NCBI GenBank assembly: GCA_963575745.1
Contig: CAUYUJ010000192.1
Location: 224,360-288,359 of the forward strand
Direction: 5' to 3'
From: Prorocentrum cordatum
Lineage: Eukaryota > Sar > Dinophyceae > Prorocentrales > Prorocentraceae
Length of the DNA stretch: 64,000 nucleotides
The notes below the pieces were generated by a model. That model saw only the letters and a program-made list of their open reading frames with translations, ran no database searches and was not told where the DNA came from. How positions within the stretch are numbered: position 1 is the first letter of the stretch; each line of letters starts with the position of its first letter. Position numbers and translations under genes: made by a program. Positions 42,405-53,364 of the stretch are shown piece by piece.

Positions 42405-42983
42405 TCAGGATGCGGCCCGGCGGAGAAAAGGCGCCCCGATCGGGCGGCGCCAGTCGGAAGAGTCTGCCCGCGCCGACTTCATGCGCGAAAGCGCGTAGGC
42501 CGGGTCAGGATGCGGCGGCGGCGGCGGAGGTGCAGCGTGGCGCGGTCTCCACTCCAGAGGGTCGGCGAGAAAACGTAAGAACCTATGAAGAAAGCCGCCA
42601 CGTCCTTCCTCGCCGAATAGCGCATCCCACGTCATCGAAACACCGAACGGGTCGCTGAACCTTCCCCCGCACGCGCAAGTCGCTCTCCCAACGTCGCGGA
42701 GCGTTCGTGGCCAGACGTCGCCACTTCCCACCGCATCGTAGTGTGAAGACCCGTCGACGTCATAGTGGACAAAAGCAAAATCGAGCACTGGGATTTGCGC
42801 ACGTCCCTGCAGCAACCCCTGGTCCGGGAAGATGGCCGCCTGGCTCCACGCGTTGAATGGCACGTACAGAGCGAGAGCGCCACAAGCCTCCAGGAAGTGC
42901 GTGATCACAACAGCGTCTGCATATCGGCGCGTTGCCGACACGTCCTCCGAATGGAGGCCCATGCATATGTCCACGTAGAACAC
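42405..42983 (-). pseudogene. OTU-like domain, second half
   Basis: Starts right after TCTTGCCCCCGCCCACTGCAG, a strong acceptor, with VFYVDICMGLHSEDVSATRR, then ADAVVITHFLEACGALALYV and VLDFAFVHYDVDGSSHYDAV. SSHYDAV supplies the expected OTU catalytic His (codon at 42743-42741). The tail (FSDPFGVSMTWDALFG) is followed by low-complexity proline and leads to the next Helitron frame. Confidence 0.65.
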
Positions 42984-43140
42984 CTGCAGTGGGCGGGGGC
43001 AAGAGATAACGCGGGGGTCACTGCGACTCCGCCATTGAAAGCCAGACCAGTCCCCCAAAAAATTCCTTCGCCCGAGTGAACGCATAAGCGCGGCCCCAGA
43101 CGCCCTCTCGGCAACGCCCCGACGGCCCCGCCCTCAGAGT
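42984..43140 (-). other. Probable intron within the OTU domain
   Basis: A stop (TGA after EARDAFEL) follows the first OTU half, and a pyrimidine-rich tract ending CTGCAG precedes the second half. The donor near 43134 was not resolved. Confidence 0.45.
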
Positions 43141-43666
43141 TCGAAAGCATCGCGTGCCTCCTGTGCAAGCACTATTTGGGAAATGTGCTCCTGGATCTCC
43201 GGGCTCCGCGAAGGGCACCCCTTCCTCCCCGTGCCCGCGGCGCCACCTTCCAGTTGGGGAGACTGCCCCACGCGACGCCACTGGCCACCTGCGCTGGCAA
43301 CTCCTTCTGCAGGCGGGCCCTCCTCTCCACGGCGTACTCGTCCAGCTGCAGCGCCGCGAACAATTGCTGGTTCCGCTGCTTCATCATCTTCACCAGCGTC
43401 CATCTGTACAGCTTCCAAGCCGCGCGGCCTGGAAGTCCCAGTTCGGCAGCCGCAGCGCGGAAAAAGCACAGCCCGTCTCCACGAACAGGGCGCACGGACA
43501 GCCGCATCCCTGGCCGCGTCGCCGAGAGCAGATCAGCCACGCGACCCAGCGACTCGTTGGCGCAACTAATGCGGGACCGCCTGATGGCCTCCCCGTCATC
43601 GTCGAGCCCAACCTCGCTCACGCGCGCCTGGTCGACTGCGATCTCCTCGTCGCTCGACTCCGCCAT
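43141..43666 (-). pseudogene. OTU-like cysteine protease domain, first half (Helitron 5' part)
   Basis: MAESSDEEIAVDQARVSEVG starts an acidic leader; RPVRGDGLCFFRAAAAELGL has the OTU catalytic Asp and Cys (DGLC). The Met at 43666 is preferred to the upstream Met at 43723 because the acidic leader starts there. Some Helitrons carry an OTU domain whose role is uncertain (deubiquitinase-like). Near 43200 the frame changes: QEHISQIVLAQEARDAFEL reads in another frame. Confidence 0.7.
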
Positions 43667-43723
43667 GGCGCGCCAGAAGCGTCGCCGCCCCGCGGGCCAA
43701 CTGGGCAGCCCTGACTGCGGCAA

Positions 43724-44983
43724 GACTGGACCCCGGAGCCGCTATCGAGCCCACATGGTTTACAGATGCCGCGCGCGCTGAGATGGGCCATTGTGGGACG
43801 CACGGCTAATGGGCGAATTCCGATGCGACCTCAGGTTGCGCGGCGCTCGGCGCATGCTCCGGGGTTGCTTTCAAAATGGTCTTGCATTGAAGCGTGATTT
43901 TCGGAAGGGCGCTCGCAGACGCCACGCAGCCCCCTGGGGCTCCACGATCCCGGAAGTCTAAAAGGACCTGGGGTTCACAGAGACAGAATGGATCACAACC
44001 TCCGATGCCCCAGCGAACGTGCTGCCCGCCCACAGGGGTCGGATCAAAAGGCCTCGAAGGTGCAGCCAGGAAGCAGAATCACAGAGCCCGAGATCGGCTT
44101 GGCCATCGCTCCCCGGTGTATCTCCCGCGGTCACTGCGGGTTCGCATTGAAGTTTAAACGCGACCTCAGGTTGCGGGACAGACAACGCAGAAGTTTTCCC
44201 CATCAGTGAAAGAAGACGAAGGTGGGTGCATATCATGAAGTGACAGTTATCGTGTGGACTCGTGCGCGCGGCGAGTGAATGAAGACGATGGTGGTTGCCG
44301 GAGATGTGATGCCGATGGTGGTGTTTGTCCGTCTGGATGGTGCTGAATGATGGCAGGTAAGATGATACATCGAGGCTATGATGAAGGAGGTTTCTTCAAA
44401 ATCGACAGACCTACTGGAAACTTCAGAAAGATAGGGAGGAGTTTTGGCAACACGCTGACTACAAGCCTAACCAGCTTTGGGTAATGCTGCTTTCGCTTTA
44501 TTGTGCTCGAAAAAGGTCAAAGCTAATGTACATGCAGCACCGTGCGAGCAGCTGCGGATCGAAAGTCCCGATAATCATGGGAGCGCGCTGCATGGCCGAC
44601 GGGGAGAGCTGGAAAATGTTACTACCTGAGCGCTGGACTACCTGAGCGCTGGAACGAGTCATGCGGGTTCACCCCTCAGTGTCAAGAGATGTGCAAGCAC
44701 GACGAGGCGTTGGTCAAGAGGCCTGGTCAAAACTGCCGCTGAGAAGGCAAAGCTGGTTCTAGCCGAGTCTGTGGCTCGGCAGTCGTGGCGCTGAGAGGGC
44801 AAGGCTGGTTGTAGCCGAATATACTCGGGGGTTGCCAGGGGTGCCCCCGGCCCAATGCGCTTCTGGCTTCTCGTGCCATTTTAGAGCCCCCAGGGCCCTC
44901 TGACCCCCGCGAGGAGCGCTCTGGAGGCCGCGGGGGCCCCCGCGGTACTTCTGGGGCACCTTGGGCCAAGGACACCTTGAGCA
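43724..44983. other. Gene-poor spacer with short repeats
   Basis: GCGACCTCAGGTTGCG occurs at 43824 and 44159 with GCATTGAAG nearby, and CTACCTGAGCGCTGGA is repeated at 44627/44638. No gene is supported. The Helitron 5' end may lie here but was not recognised. Confidence 0.4.
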
Positions 44984-46315
44984 TCAATCCGATAAAGCGC
45001 CGGCCAGCCAGCGCTCGGAGCGGCCTGCTTCCCTCGCGCCCTGGCGCGCCCGGGCGCGGCAAACCGCGGCGAGCATCGAGTGAGGGCGCTCACTGCTCAG
45101 CGTACTCCATGGCTCCAGGGCGCGCAGGAGGTCGCCCGTGGGGGGGCTGTCGCGCACGAGCACAAGCAGAACCTCCAGGCCGTCGAGCAAGGGCTCCAGC
45201 CCGTCGAGCTTCGCCTTGTCGTCCGCCAGCATGGCCGCCTGCGCATCTGCCTGCAATGATTCGAGGAAGCGATCAAGCTTCGCCACGATCTTCGCAACGG
45301 CCGCCTCCGGCGACATGTCCCTCGCCGCCGCCGCGGCTGCCATGTCCCCCTCGAAGATCGTCAGGCGCTGCGCCCACTCGAGCCTTCGAACGGGGGTTGC
45401 ATTTCCCGAAGCAACGCGCCCTCTGCGCCGCCGCATCGGGAGCGGTGCGCGGGGATCGGGAAGACCGCGACATGAACGCGATAATCATAGCCGCGCTTGC
45501 CTTCCCGAGGCGGAAACGCTCGGGCGCCCCCCCCGAAAATGCAACCCTCGCGCGGCAACCTGTCGGCCGGGAAAGCCGCCGCCGGCCAGCGAGACACGGT
45601 GCCCGCGAGCGCCTCCGCGCCGACCCCCGGCATCTCCACGAAACGCTTGACCGCGGCAGCGATGTCCAGCTGAATGCCCTTGAACGCACGGTATTTCGCC
45701 CTCTCCGCAGACTGCGCTGCGCTCCGCGCTTCCCCCGCTGCGAACGCCGTCGCCGCCTCGAGGTACGCGCCCACCGTCACCTCCGCCGCGGCGGCGGTCG
45801 GCGCCGGGACGGCGTGGGCCAGCGGCGCGGCCGCGGGCGCCGGCGCCTGCGCAACCCCGGCGACGCCCGCAGGCGGAGCCACCGCCGGGACCGCCAAGGC
45901 TCCGCCGCTGGCCATTGAAGCGGCACCGACCGCCGGGGCGCCCGCGGGCGCACGCGCCGGCGGCACGGCATCCGCGCCCGCGCCAACCGCCGCCAACGTC
46001 ATCGCCCTCGACGCGGCAACGCCGCCCGCCGTCGCCACCTGGACGCTGCTGGCGGCGCGCTTCACTTCCCGTATCGCCGCCGCGGCCTCTGACCGCCGCG
46101 CCAGCGCCAACCGCCTCCACCCCCGCCGTCGGCGATTCAGCGACGCCGCCCGCCATCGACATCTGGAAAACGCCGGCGGCGGTTGTCTCTGTCGCCATCT
46201 CTGCCTGCGCCCCGCGCTGCCCCGCATCCACGGACAGCGTGACCGCGGCGAAAAAAAAAAACAAAATAAAAAAAAAAAAAAAAAAATAAAAAAAAAAAAA
46301 AAAAAAAAAAAAAAA

Positions 46316-46348
<33 letters not shown>

Positions 46349-47166
46349 GAATCAAAAAAAAAAAAAGGTGGCTCCCGCGATGAGTTTGTCACGCGCGCCT
46401 TCACCGCGAGCAGCTGGCAGGAAGTCCCCTTCCGCCCGGGGGGCAGCCGTGAGAACGGACCGGGAACCGCTCCCACCGCGCTAGCGCCAATAGAGCTCCA
46501 GCCGGACGACGGACGGTTACCCAGCAACCCAGATTCGAGGAGCCCTCGACGTAACTTGTCGGCGACCAGTCCCACTGGGCGAATCTGCACGGAATGCCAC
46601 GACGTCCACCTGGTATGGTTCGTGGAATTCGTGTTCTCCCGGAACAGCAGCTTCGACGCTCCGCCCTGGTGCGAGAACCCTCCTGGGCGGCCAACGGCAT
46701 TTACGCCCATGGCCTCGCCGATCAGTTGGCGCAGCTCGGCGCGGAACTCCTCGAAGGTCTGCGTGTACATCCCGAAGCACCACGCACCTGGGGCATTCGC
46801 AATGCCGCCCTCTGCCGTTTCCTGGACGACAGCAGTCGGGTTGTCCTGGTGCGACGGGCTCATGTACTCGGCCACGACGTTCTGCGGCAACCCAGCATTG
46901 AATGCTGTGGCCCACTCGGGGACGTTGGCCGCATTCTTGGAAATCAAGCCGGACATCCAACGAACTGCGTTCTTGGACTCCTTCCTGCAGACAAGCTCGT
47001 CCGCATCCGCGAGCACTCCGACGATGCCGCCATCAAATGCCAGGCCCTTTGCCTGCACACTGACGTCGAAGAATACCTCCAGCACCATGGCCTGGACCTT
47101 CGAGTTCGCGTCCATCTCGCGGGCCTTCAGCGGGGAGCCACCGGCCGACTGGAGGAACGAGGTCAT
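44984..47166 (-). pseudogene. Unrecognised protein-like frames, interrupted by an A tract
   Basis: From 47166, MTSFLQSAGGSPLKAREMDA continues through KAMVLEVFFDVSVQA-like and AYMSPSHQDN-like text to GAWCFGMYTQTFEEFRAELR and NHTRWTSWHSVQIRPVGLVA, which is non-repetitive and soluble-protein-like. At 46253-46365 an A-rich tract gives poly-Phe. The following frame is Ala-rich, then VTVGAYLEAATAFAAGEARS and KGIQLDIAAAVKRFVEMPGV. A frameshift near 45430 leads to RLEWAQRLTIFEGDMAAAAA and AKIVAKLDRFLESLQADAQA, ending near 44984. I do not recognise a family. Being on the Helitron strand and upstream, it could be a captured gene, another element, or a host gene. Confidence 0.4.
46253..46365. other. A-rich homopolymer stretch in a reading frame
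   Basis: About 110 bp of A with single C, T and G interruptions sit between two coding-like halves on the minus strand. The frame stays open across it. Confidence 0.75.
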
Positions 47167-47339
47167 GCTGAGGAAGTCAACGCGAGTTCGCTTGCCTGAG
47201 AGAACACCTTGGTCCGAAGTGGCTGCGGGACTTCCACCTTGCCTTCTCTTTCAGATGGACAGCCTTCATCTGCAGGGCTCTTGGCGTCCACGACGGCCCC
47301 ATATGCCTCCACAGTGACAGTAGGACGCCCAGAAGAGGC

Positions 47340-47855
47340 TCCCAATAATGCCTCCGCAGACCCAAAAGTGACCCGGCAGGCCTGCAAAATGGCGCAGCTC
47401 GCCCACGCGCATGAAAAGATATCCCCAGAATGCCTCCGAATAAAATCAAATGATATAGCAGCGGTGCTGCGAAGACAGGAACGAATCCCACAGACGGGCC
47501 AAAGTAGCCCCAAGAGGCCCCAAGAAGGCCCCACAGATCCTCCCACGAACCCGCGAAAATGGCGAGCGGCCCCAAAGAGCCCCCGATGGGAAAGACGAAC
47601 TGGCATTTTGAACCTTTCCCCCCAAGATGGCCCCCAAGAAAAAGAAAAGCCTCCCGCGGGCTCCCTGAAAAGACCCCAAAAGGCTCCAAGATGGCCTCGC
47701 GATGAGGCCCCCCAAAGCGCCCCAAGACAGCCCAAGGTGACCCCAATAAGGTCGGCTGAAGAGGCTCCCAAAATGGCCTCAAGATCAGAGGCCCCCAAGA
47801 GTGCCCCAAGACAGCCCAAGGTGCCCCCAACAAGGTCGGGGACGGCCAGCGCGAC
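47340..47855 (+). repeat. GGCCCCAAGA decamer array, degenerate
   Basis: Units GCCCCAAGAGG, GGCCCCAAGAAGG and GCCCAAGACAGCCC recur with non-repeat interruptions. Same orientation as the other arrays. TGTGAGTCTGAATGTGAATG units follow at 47915-47990. Confidence 0.65.
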
Positions 47856-48061
47856 AACGAGTATGGACCAGGATGGACATCAAGACGGCCGACACGGCCT
47901 TCAACGTGAAGGCTGAGTGACTCTGAATGTGAGTGAGTCTGAATGTGAATGTGTCTTCGCGTGTGAGTCTGAATATGACTGAGCACACTGTTACTGTATC
48001 TGGGTGTGAGCGGCATGCGGAAGACTCAGTCAGGGAATCAGAGAATCTGAGTTGGAGTCTG

Positions 48062-48585
48062 AATGGGCTGTAGGGCTATAGGGCTATAGGGCTCTAGAGC
48101 TATGCGGCTATAGGGCTATAGAGCTATGCGGCTATAGGGCTATAGGGCTATACGGCTCTAGGGCTCAAGGGCAAAAGGGATATAAGGCTATAGGGCTATA
48201 GGGCTATAGGCCTATAGAACTATAGGGCTACAGGGATATAGGGCTATGGAGCTATACGGGTATGGGGATATAGATGTGAAGGAATATCGGACTACATTGC
48301 TATATGGGCTATTGGGCTATTGGGCTACAGGACTATAGGGCTAAAGGGTTATAGGGCTATAGGGCTATAGGGCTATACGGCTATAGGGCTATAAGTCTAT
48401 AGCGCTATAGTGCTCTAGGGCTCTAGGGCTATAGGGCTATAAGGCTGTAGGGCTATAGGGCCATGTAGGCTATAGGGCTTTAGAGCTATGGGGCTATAGG
48501 GCTATAGAGCTATAAAGCTATAGGGCTCTAGGGCTCTAGGAATATAGGGCTATAGGGCTACAGGGCTATAGGGCTATAGGGCCTC
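48062..48585. repeat. GGGCTATAG nonamer array
   Basis: Tandem 9-bp units GGGCTATAG with single-base variants for about 520 bp. TATAGGG resembles, but is not, the TTTAGGG telomere repeat. Confidence 0.85.
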
Positions 48586-49260
48586 CGAATGCCCCCAGAA
48601 AGCTCCAAAGATGCTCCAGGAGTGCAAAGTCGATCAGGGCCCCCGCTGGTGGCCCCGCAGGGTGACACCCATTCGGGAGCAGAGCCTCCCTCCTCCGGCT
48701 CTCCCCTTCCAATACGAAAGCGTCTGAGACTTCCGCGCTCTTGAGGTTCGTGAGAAACCGTCTTCAAGGCTTCCCCATTGTCGGACCCTCCCCTACGTCC
48801 GAACCGCTCCCATACTGCTTAAAACCTCACTCTTATCCGAAAACGTCTTGGCGCGATCTTGGAGGCTCTTCGGGCCGTCGTGGAGCGTCCGAGACACGAA
48901 ACAGCGAGAAGCACACGACCACGACCTCTGACGGTGCGCTTTGACCAGAGTTCCGAAGTGAATCCAGCCGTGACGCCGAGGGTCCCCCAGGCGAAAACGA
49001 GGAAACGTAATCGGCATCGGTGTGTTTTCCTCCTCTGAGGGCAGGCAAGCCGTCCCTGCCAATGCCGAAAATGTGCGCTGCCTGGATTTGCCAGGTTACG
49101 CTGGATGGCTGCCCTTAATGTCGTCATGACTCTGGTGCGCTGCCCGGATCTGCCGGGTCACGCCGGATGCAGCGAGTCAAGCGAGAGACGGCTGGGAGTT
49201 CTGGTAGCAAGTAATAAAGCGAGAGGACCTCGAGGAGCACGTCCGGAGCACGTCCGGGGC
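48586..49260. other. Spacer, no gene seen
   Basis: CCGGATCTGCCGGGTCACGC and CTGGATTTGCCAGGTTACGC (49080-49165) are two related short units. No convincing coding frame. Confidence 0.4.
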
Positions 49261-49613
49261 CTCCCTGGAGGGGTACGAAACAATTTAAATAGTATGGTTT
49301 TCGGATACCCTCCTCGCTCAGGCAGGGCCTCCGTGGAGGTGTGGGAGGGGCACGAAACCATGTACATAGTATGGTATTCCGATACCCCCCTAGCTCAGGC
49401 GGGGCCTCCCTGGAGGTGTGGGAGGGGCACGAAACCATGTAAATAGTATGATTTTCGGATACCCTCCTCGCTCAGGCGGGGCCTCCCTGGAGGGGTGGGA
49501 GGGGCACGAAACCATGTAAATAGTATGGTATTCCGATGCCCTCCTCGCTCAGGCGGGGCCTCCCTGGAGGTGTGGGAGGGGCACGAAACCATGTAAATAG
49601 TATGGTTTTCGGT
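49260..49613. repeat. 77-bp minisatellite
   Basis: GAAACCATGTAAATAGTATG cores start at 49277, 49354, 49431, 49508 and 49585, exactly 77 bp apart, joined by CCTCCTCGCTCAGGCGGGGC and CCTCCCTGGAGG. Over four units at 90% or better similarity. Confidence 0.85.
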
Positions 49614-49870
49614 ATGGAGTGGTCTGGAATGGTATGGTAGGTATGGTATGGTACGGTATGGTATGATATGGTATGGTATGGTACTGGAGGTATGGTATGG
49701 TATGGTACGGTGTGGCATTGGTGTGATATGGTATGGTATGCTATGGTACGCCATGGTATGGTATGGTACGGTATGGTACGTATGGTGTGGTATGGTATGG
49801 TATGGTATGGTATGGTATGTGTGGTAGGAACTCTGGTATGGTATGGTGTGTGGTATGGTAGGTTATTGTG
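49612..49870. repeat. GGTAT pentamer array
   Basis: TATGG/GGTAT units with sparse variants over about 250 bp, directly adjoining the 77-bp minisatellite, whose unit itself contains GTATGG. Confidence 0.85.
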
Positions 49871-50134
49871 TTGCATGGAAGATGGAGCGGGTGGTGGGTG
49901 GTAAGGAGAGGGTGTTCTGGGAAAACAAGAACCCCACTCAGGATGTGGGGGGCAAAAAAAGACCAGGGCCGAGCAAGCTCAAGCCAAGTGGTAGGGCGGA
50001 GGCGAGGCAAGTCCTTCGCGGCACCGTCCCCCTCCCTCTCCTCTTCCCCCTCCCACTCCCCTCTTCTTCCTCCTCCTCCTCCTCCTCCTCCCCTCCTCCC
50101 CCTCCTCCCCCCACGCCTCTCCTTCCATTCCCTC

Positions 50135-51000
50135 CTAGCGGCGCCGCACCTGCACCCGCTTAATAACGCACTCCGCTAAGAAAACGTAGGCGCCGATAGG
50201 CGCTAATGGACGCTCTGCACTCTTAGTTGCCCACTGCCCGTCTGCCGTCCCAGAACCCAGCCGCGTCCTGTCGCACTGAGTGAACTGCAACAACCCGGTC
50301 CCACTTTGGGAGCGCCCTCGCATCATCATCAAGGCTCCTGGTGAGAGGCCTGGCCCTGACGAGCGGGAGCCCGCATCCAGGGTGTCAGGGAAATCGTCCC
50401 CCTCCAAGTTGTAGATGACCGTGGTGAAGCGCTGACGCGGCTTGCCCTCCTGAGGTACCGGGGATCGCGTGATGGCCACGAGGCCCTGGCGGACGCGGTC
50501 CCTATCGATGGTTCCGCCCCCGGGCACCTCCCCGCGAATGCGCCGCGGCGCACGGACGAGGTCAACGGCGATCATATCCCTCGTGCAGAGACCCTCCTTA
50601 CAGGGCGCCCGCCTGAAATCCTCACACCGCAACAAACCCTGGGCAGGAGGTCCGTCGCGCGAGCCGCGAACTCCGTCGCGAAGGTCGGCAACGCGGCGTC
50701 GGACACGAAAGCCGACCACGCATCCCAGAGCCGCGTCGCCACGTCCTCGGCGAAGTTCAGCGAGACCGCCATGGGCAACGCTAGGTGCCCGTTAGGGGTC
50801 GCCTGGCGGATTGCCACAAAGCGGCAAAACTCCGTCTCCAGGAAAGTCAAGAACACGCTCAAGAAACGAACCCAGACGCCCTCAAACCCACCTCGCAGCT
50901 CCCCAGGGGCTGGCGCGGCCAGCGGCCGCGGCACGACGCCCTCCGCGCTGCGCAACTCGGCCGAGGCTGTCGCGGCCGACGGCGGCGACGCGACGGCTGC
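50135..51000 (-). pseudogene. Unrecognised protein-like frames with one frameshift
   Basis: Upstream part: WVRFLSVFLTFLETEFCRFV, then ATPNGHLALPMAVSLNFAED and RLWDAWSAFVSDAALPTFAT. Downstream part in another frame: RDMIAVDLVRAPRRIRGEVP, RQRFTTVIYNLEGDDFPDTL and LQFTQCDRTRLGSGTADGQW to a stop at 50135. The switch lies near 50610-50640. Composition is protein-like in both halves, but I know no family. 50000-50130 is C/T-rich microsatellite, and 51000-51350 encodes only low-complexity Ala/Arg text. Confidence 0.4.
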
Positions 51001-51364
51001 CGCTGCCAACGGCCGAAGAGGAGGAGGACGCGCTTGCGCCCTCGCAAGGTGCGCCGCCGCCTGGGCCACGAAGGGCCTCGGGCTGCGGCTCCGCGCCGTG
51101 GTGGGCGCAGCAGGAGGCGCCGGCGCTGGAGACCATGGCGCCGGAGGGTCGTTGGAGGCTGCTGCGCGGTCGCGTTTCTGTTTGCGCGCCCGGGCGCCCA
51201 TCTGTGGAGCAGAGGGCACGGAGGACGCGAGGCCCGAAAGAGGAAAGCTCCAGCGAGCGCAGAGTGGACTTGGGCCAACATGGGCAGCGGAGGAGCGACA
51301 CGTCTGTAAGGAAAACAGACCCTTTGAAAAGGGAAGCTTCCGACTCCTGCATTCTCCCTTGTGC

Positions 51365-51450
51365 GTCTCGGAGGGTACGTGCCGGAGCACGACCCACGGG
51401 AGCAGCGCGCCTCGTCTCCTTCCTCCGTGCGTCCCAGAGGGTACGTGCGT
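51365..51450. repeat. Outlying unit of the 72-bp minisatellite
   Basis: GAGGGTACGTGCCGGAGCAC followed by GACCCACGGGAGCAGCGCG matches the array at 53510-54155. Confidence 0.75.
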
Positions 51451-51454
51451 CCCA

Positions 51455-51521
51455 GAGATGGTTGATTACCCTCCGCGGTCGCCACCCTCAATTGCGACCG
51501 CGAAGGGTAAGCAGCCATCTC
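51455..51521. repeat. Strong 67-bp hairpin
   Basis: GAGATGGTTGATTACCCTCC and CGCGGTCGC pair with the right arm (complement GAGATGGCTGCTTACCCTTC, CGCGGTCGC): 29 bp with three mismatches, around a loop of about nine bases. It follows directly after the minisatellite unit. Confidence 0.8.
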
Positions 51522-52708
51522 TTCCCAGAACGTGTGAAACTAGTTTGAAACCACGGTGTGCGCCTCATGGATGAAACTCCTCCCTGGCTCTGAAACTCCT
51601 GGTCCGAACTTTGCGCGGGAGGCGCGCACTACAAAGCCACTTCAACTTCAACCGCGTACGAAACGTCCCTTCTAAGAACACGTCCAAGCTCCCTCCTGCC
51701 CTGGCGGCGCTCACAGGGAATGGCGCGAGAGGGGCCTGGCTTGTAAGAAAGCGATGGCTTCTTTGAAGGCGGGGGCCCTCTGAGAAGGTTTCTCAGAGCC
51801 GCGGGGGCTTCGAAAAAAAACCCGCCGCCTCCGTAGAACCCAGTCCCTCTCACGCCACGCCGCCATCTGCCCAAAGTGGAACATCCGCCACCGAGCAGCG
51901 AGGCACGAATTGGAGTACCCTCGCCTGTAGTCCAAAGTCCCCTGTCCTCAGGAATGAATATTGAGGGGCATGGACTCCAAACTTTCAACTGCTCCTGGGA
52001 TCCCCTTGTGCTTCCCGCGGTTACCCAGCGTTTCCTGCATGACTTTTCTCAGAGCCGCGAGCGTCCCAACACGGGCCAAGAAGGCCCCGAGACGCCTCCG
52101 ACCTACCGCCCAGGTACGGTGGCGGGATGGGCCGAAGGCCAGCAGATGCCACGACACAACCGCAAACTCGTGCAGGCCGCGCGGATCCTCCGAGCCTGGC
52201 GCCAGACTTCCCTCCCCGCTCCACCAGCCCCGGCGCGTGGAGCGCGCCAGGGACGGCACTGCAGGCGGTCCAGCGCCGACCCGAAGCACCTCTGAGAGCT
52301 TGCAGCCCTCGCGCTGCCACAAATAGGGAGCCACATGCGAACCCTGCCCCTGCCCCCCACGGCTTCTGGAGGGAGGGTGGGGCTAACTTCGCTCCCCCTT
52401 CAGACATCGTGGGGGCTAGGGGGCAGGATTCGAAGGTGGCCCCCTGACAAGAGTGGCTCGAAAGCAGGCGCGCAGGGGGGTTTTTCTTTCCCGGCCGCGG
52501 TGCGCCTCGGCCACGAGCCGGCTCCCCCGACCCAGGCACGAGGAGCGGGCGGCAGGAACGCCCGGGCCAGTCCCGAGGCGAGAGGGAGGGCCCTGCTCGC
52601 CACGTCTTGCCTGGCCCGGCTGCGCTCCTGCCCTCGAGGCCTGTGCAGGATGCGTGGCGCTCCTGCCCGCATCCCTCCCGAACCTGCTCTCCCGTGCTCG
52701 TGGACTTG
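51522..52708. other. Gene-poor spacer
   Basis: Short inverted motifs (CTCTGAGAAGGTTTCTCAGAG at 51778) but no gene. Open frames on both strands are Arg/Ala/Pro-rich without motifs. Confidence 0.4.
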
Positions 52709-53192
52709 AAGTCGGGCCCGCCCCCCCTACTGGGGGCTTCTGGGCTACAAAAAAAACAATTCCAACACTCCTCGTTTGCATCCCTCCCGCACCTGCTCTC
52801 CATGCTCCTGGATTTGAAATCGGGCCCGCCCCCCTACAGGGGGCTTCTGGGCTGCATAAACAACTCAAACATTACTCACCGAATGCCCCCAAACACTAAA
52901 ACAGAACAACTCAAACATTACTCCCTATATGCCCCACAATAGTCAAAACATCGTCCCCAGACTATGTTTGGGTTACTTTTGAATATTCGGGGATGGACAT
53001 ACCCCCCTGTAGTAAAACGTGGTGTAGCGAAAACGATCTGAGGCCCAAACCTGGCGGGCGCAAGCCTGGAAAATGACGGCCACGGCGCCATCTCGAGAAC
53101 CGAAGACGGAAAATCCACGAGTCGACGTGCCACTGTTGGGGATTCTGTCCACCCTCGAAGTATTCCTCCTGTAGATGGACAAGCCCGACTCT
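52709..53192. mobile_element. MITE-like family 1, nested or rearranged copies
   Basis: Two left ends lie 108 bp apart (AAGTCGGGCCCGCCCCCCCT at 52709; AAATCGGGCCCGCCCCCCTA at 52817). The family interior is at 52952-52990 (CGTCCCCAGACTATGTTTGG), a first right end near 53005 and a second near 53157-53192 (GTATTCCTCCTGTAGATGGA, then CAAGCCCGACT). A tandem or nested insertion would explain this. Confidence 0.6.
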
Positions 53193-53364
53193 GCCCTGGA
53201 CCGCCCCTCCTCGCGCGTCGGGCCCCCGCCGTGCGCGGCCACCTCCTCGTCCTCGCGCCGCCGCCCTGGGAAAAATTGACGCCTCTCCGACGAAAGCCGC
53301 GGTGCGCGACGCGCGGCTCTCTTCGCGCCCGCGGAGGCGACCCGATCCGAGGATCCCCTGCCCG

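Larger units (their letters stand above)
32450..43700 (-). mobile_element. Helitron-type rolling-circle transposon (decayed, copy A)
   Basis: Minus-strand frames read in order: OTU-like domain (43666-42640), Cys/His-rich region (42387-41028), Helitron-like N-terminal domain (40970-40480), Rep nuclease (40400-36990), SF1 helicase (36480-34545) and a Cys-rich tail (34545-33600). This is the Rep-Hel arrangement of Helitrons, which transpose by rolling circle. Frameshifts and stops break it (near 37540, near 36150, TGA at 35038-35040, extra G at 34060-34064). The candidate 3' end is near 32450: homology with the second copy starts exactly there and a CACGTC-7 nt-GACGTG hairpin lies next to it. 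No CTRR end was confirmed. The 5' end is not located. Confidence 0.8.

Noticed and set aside
45674-47317. 547-codon plus-strand frame
   Set aside because: Contains poly-Lys from the A tract and Ala/Pro strings; the minus frame is the more protein-like one.
48062-48585. Interstitial telomere
   Set aside because: The unit is GGGCTATAG (9 bp), not the 7-bp TTTAGGG; only a partial resemblance.
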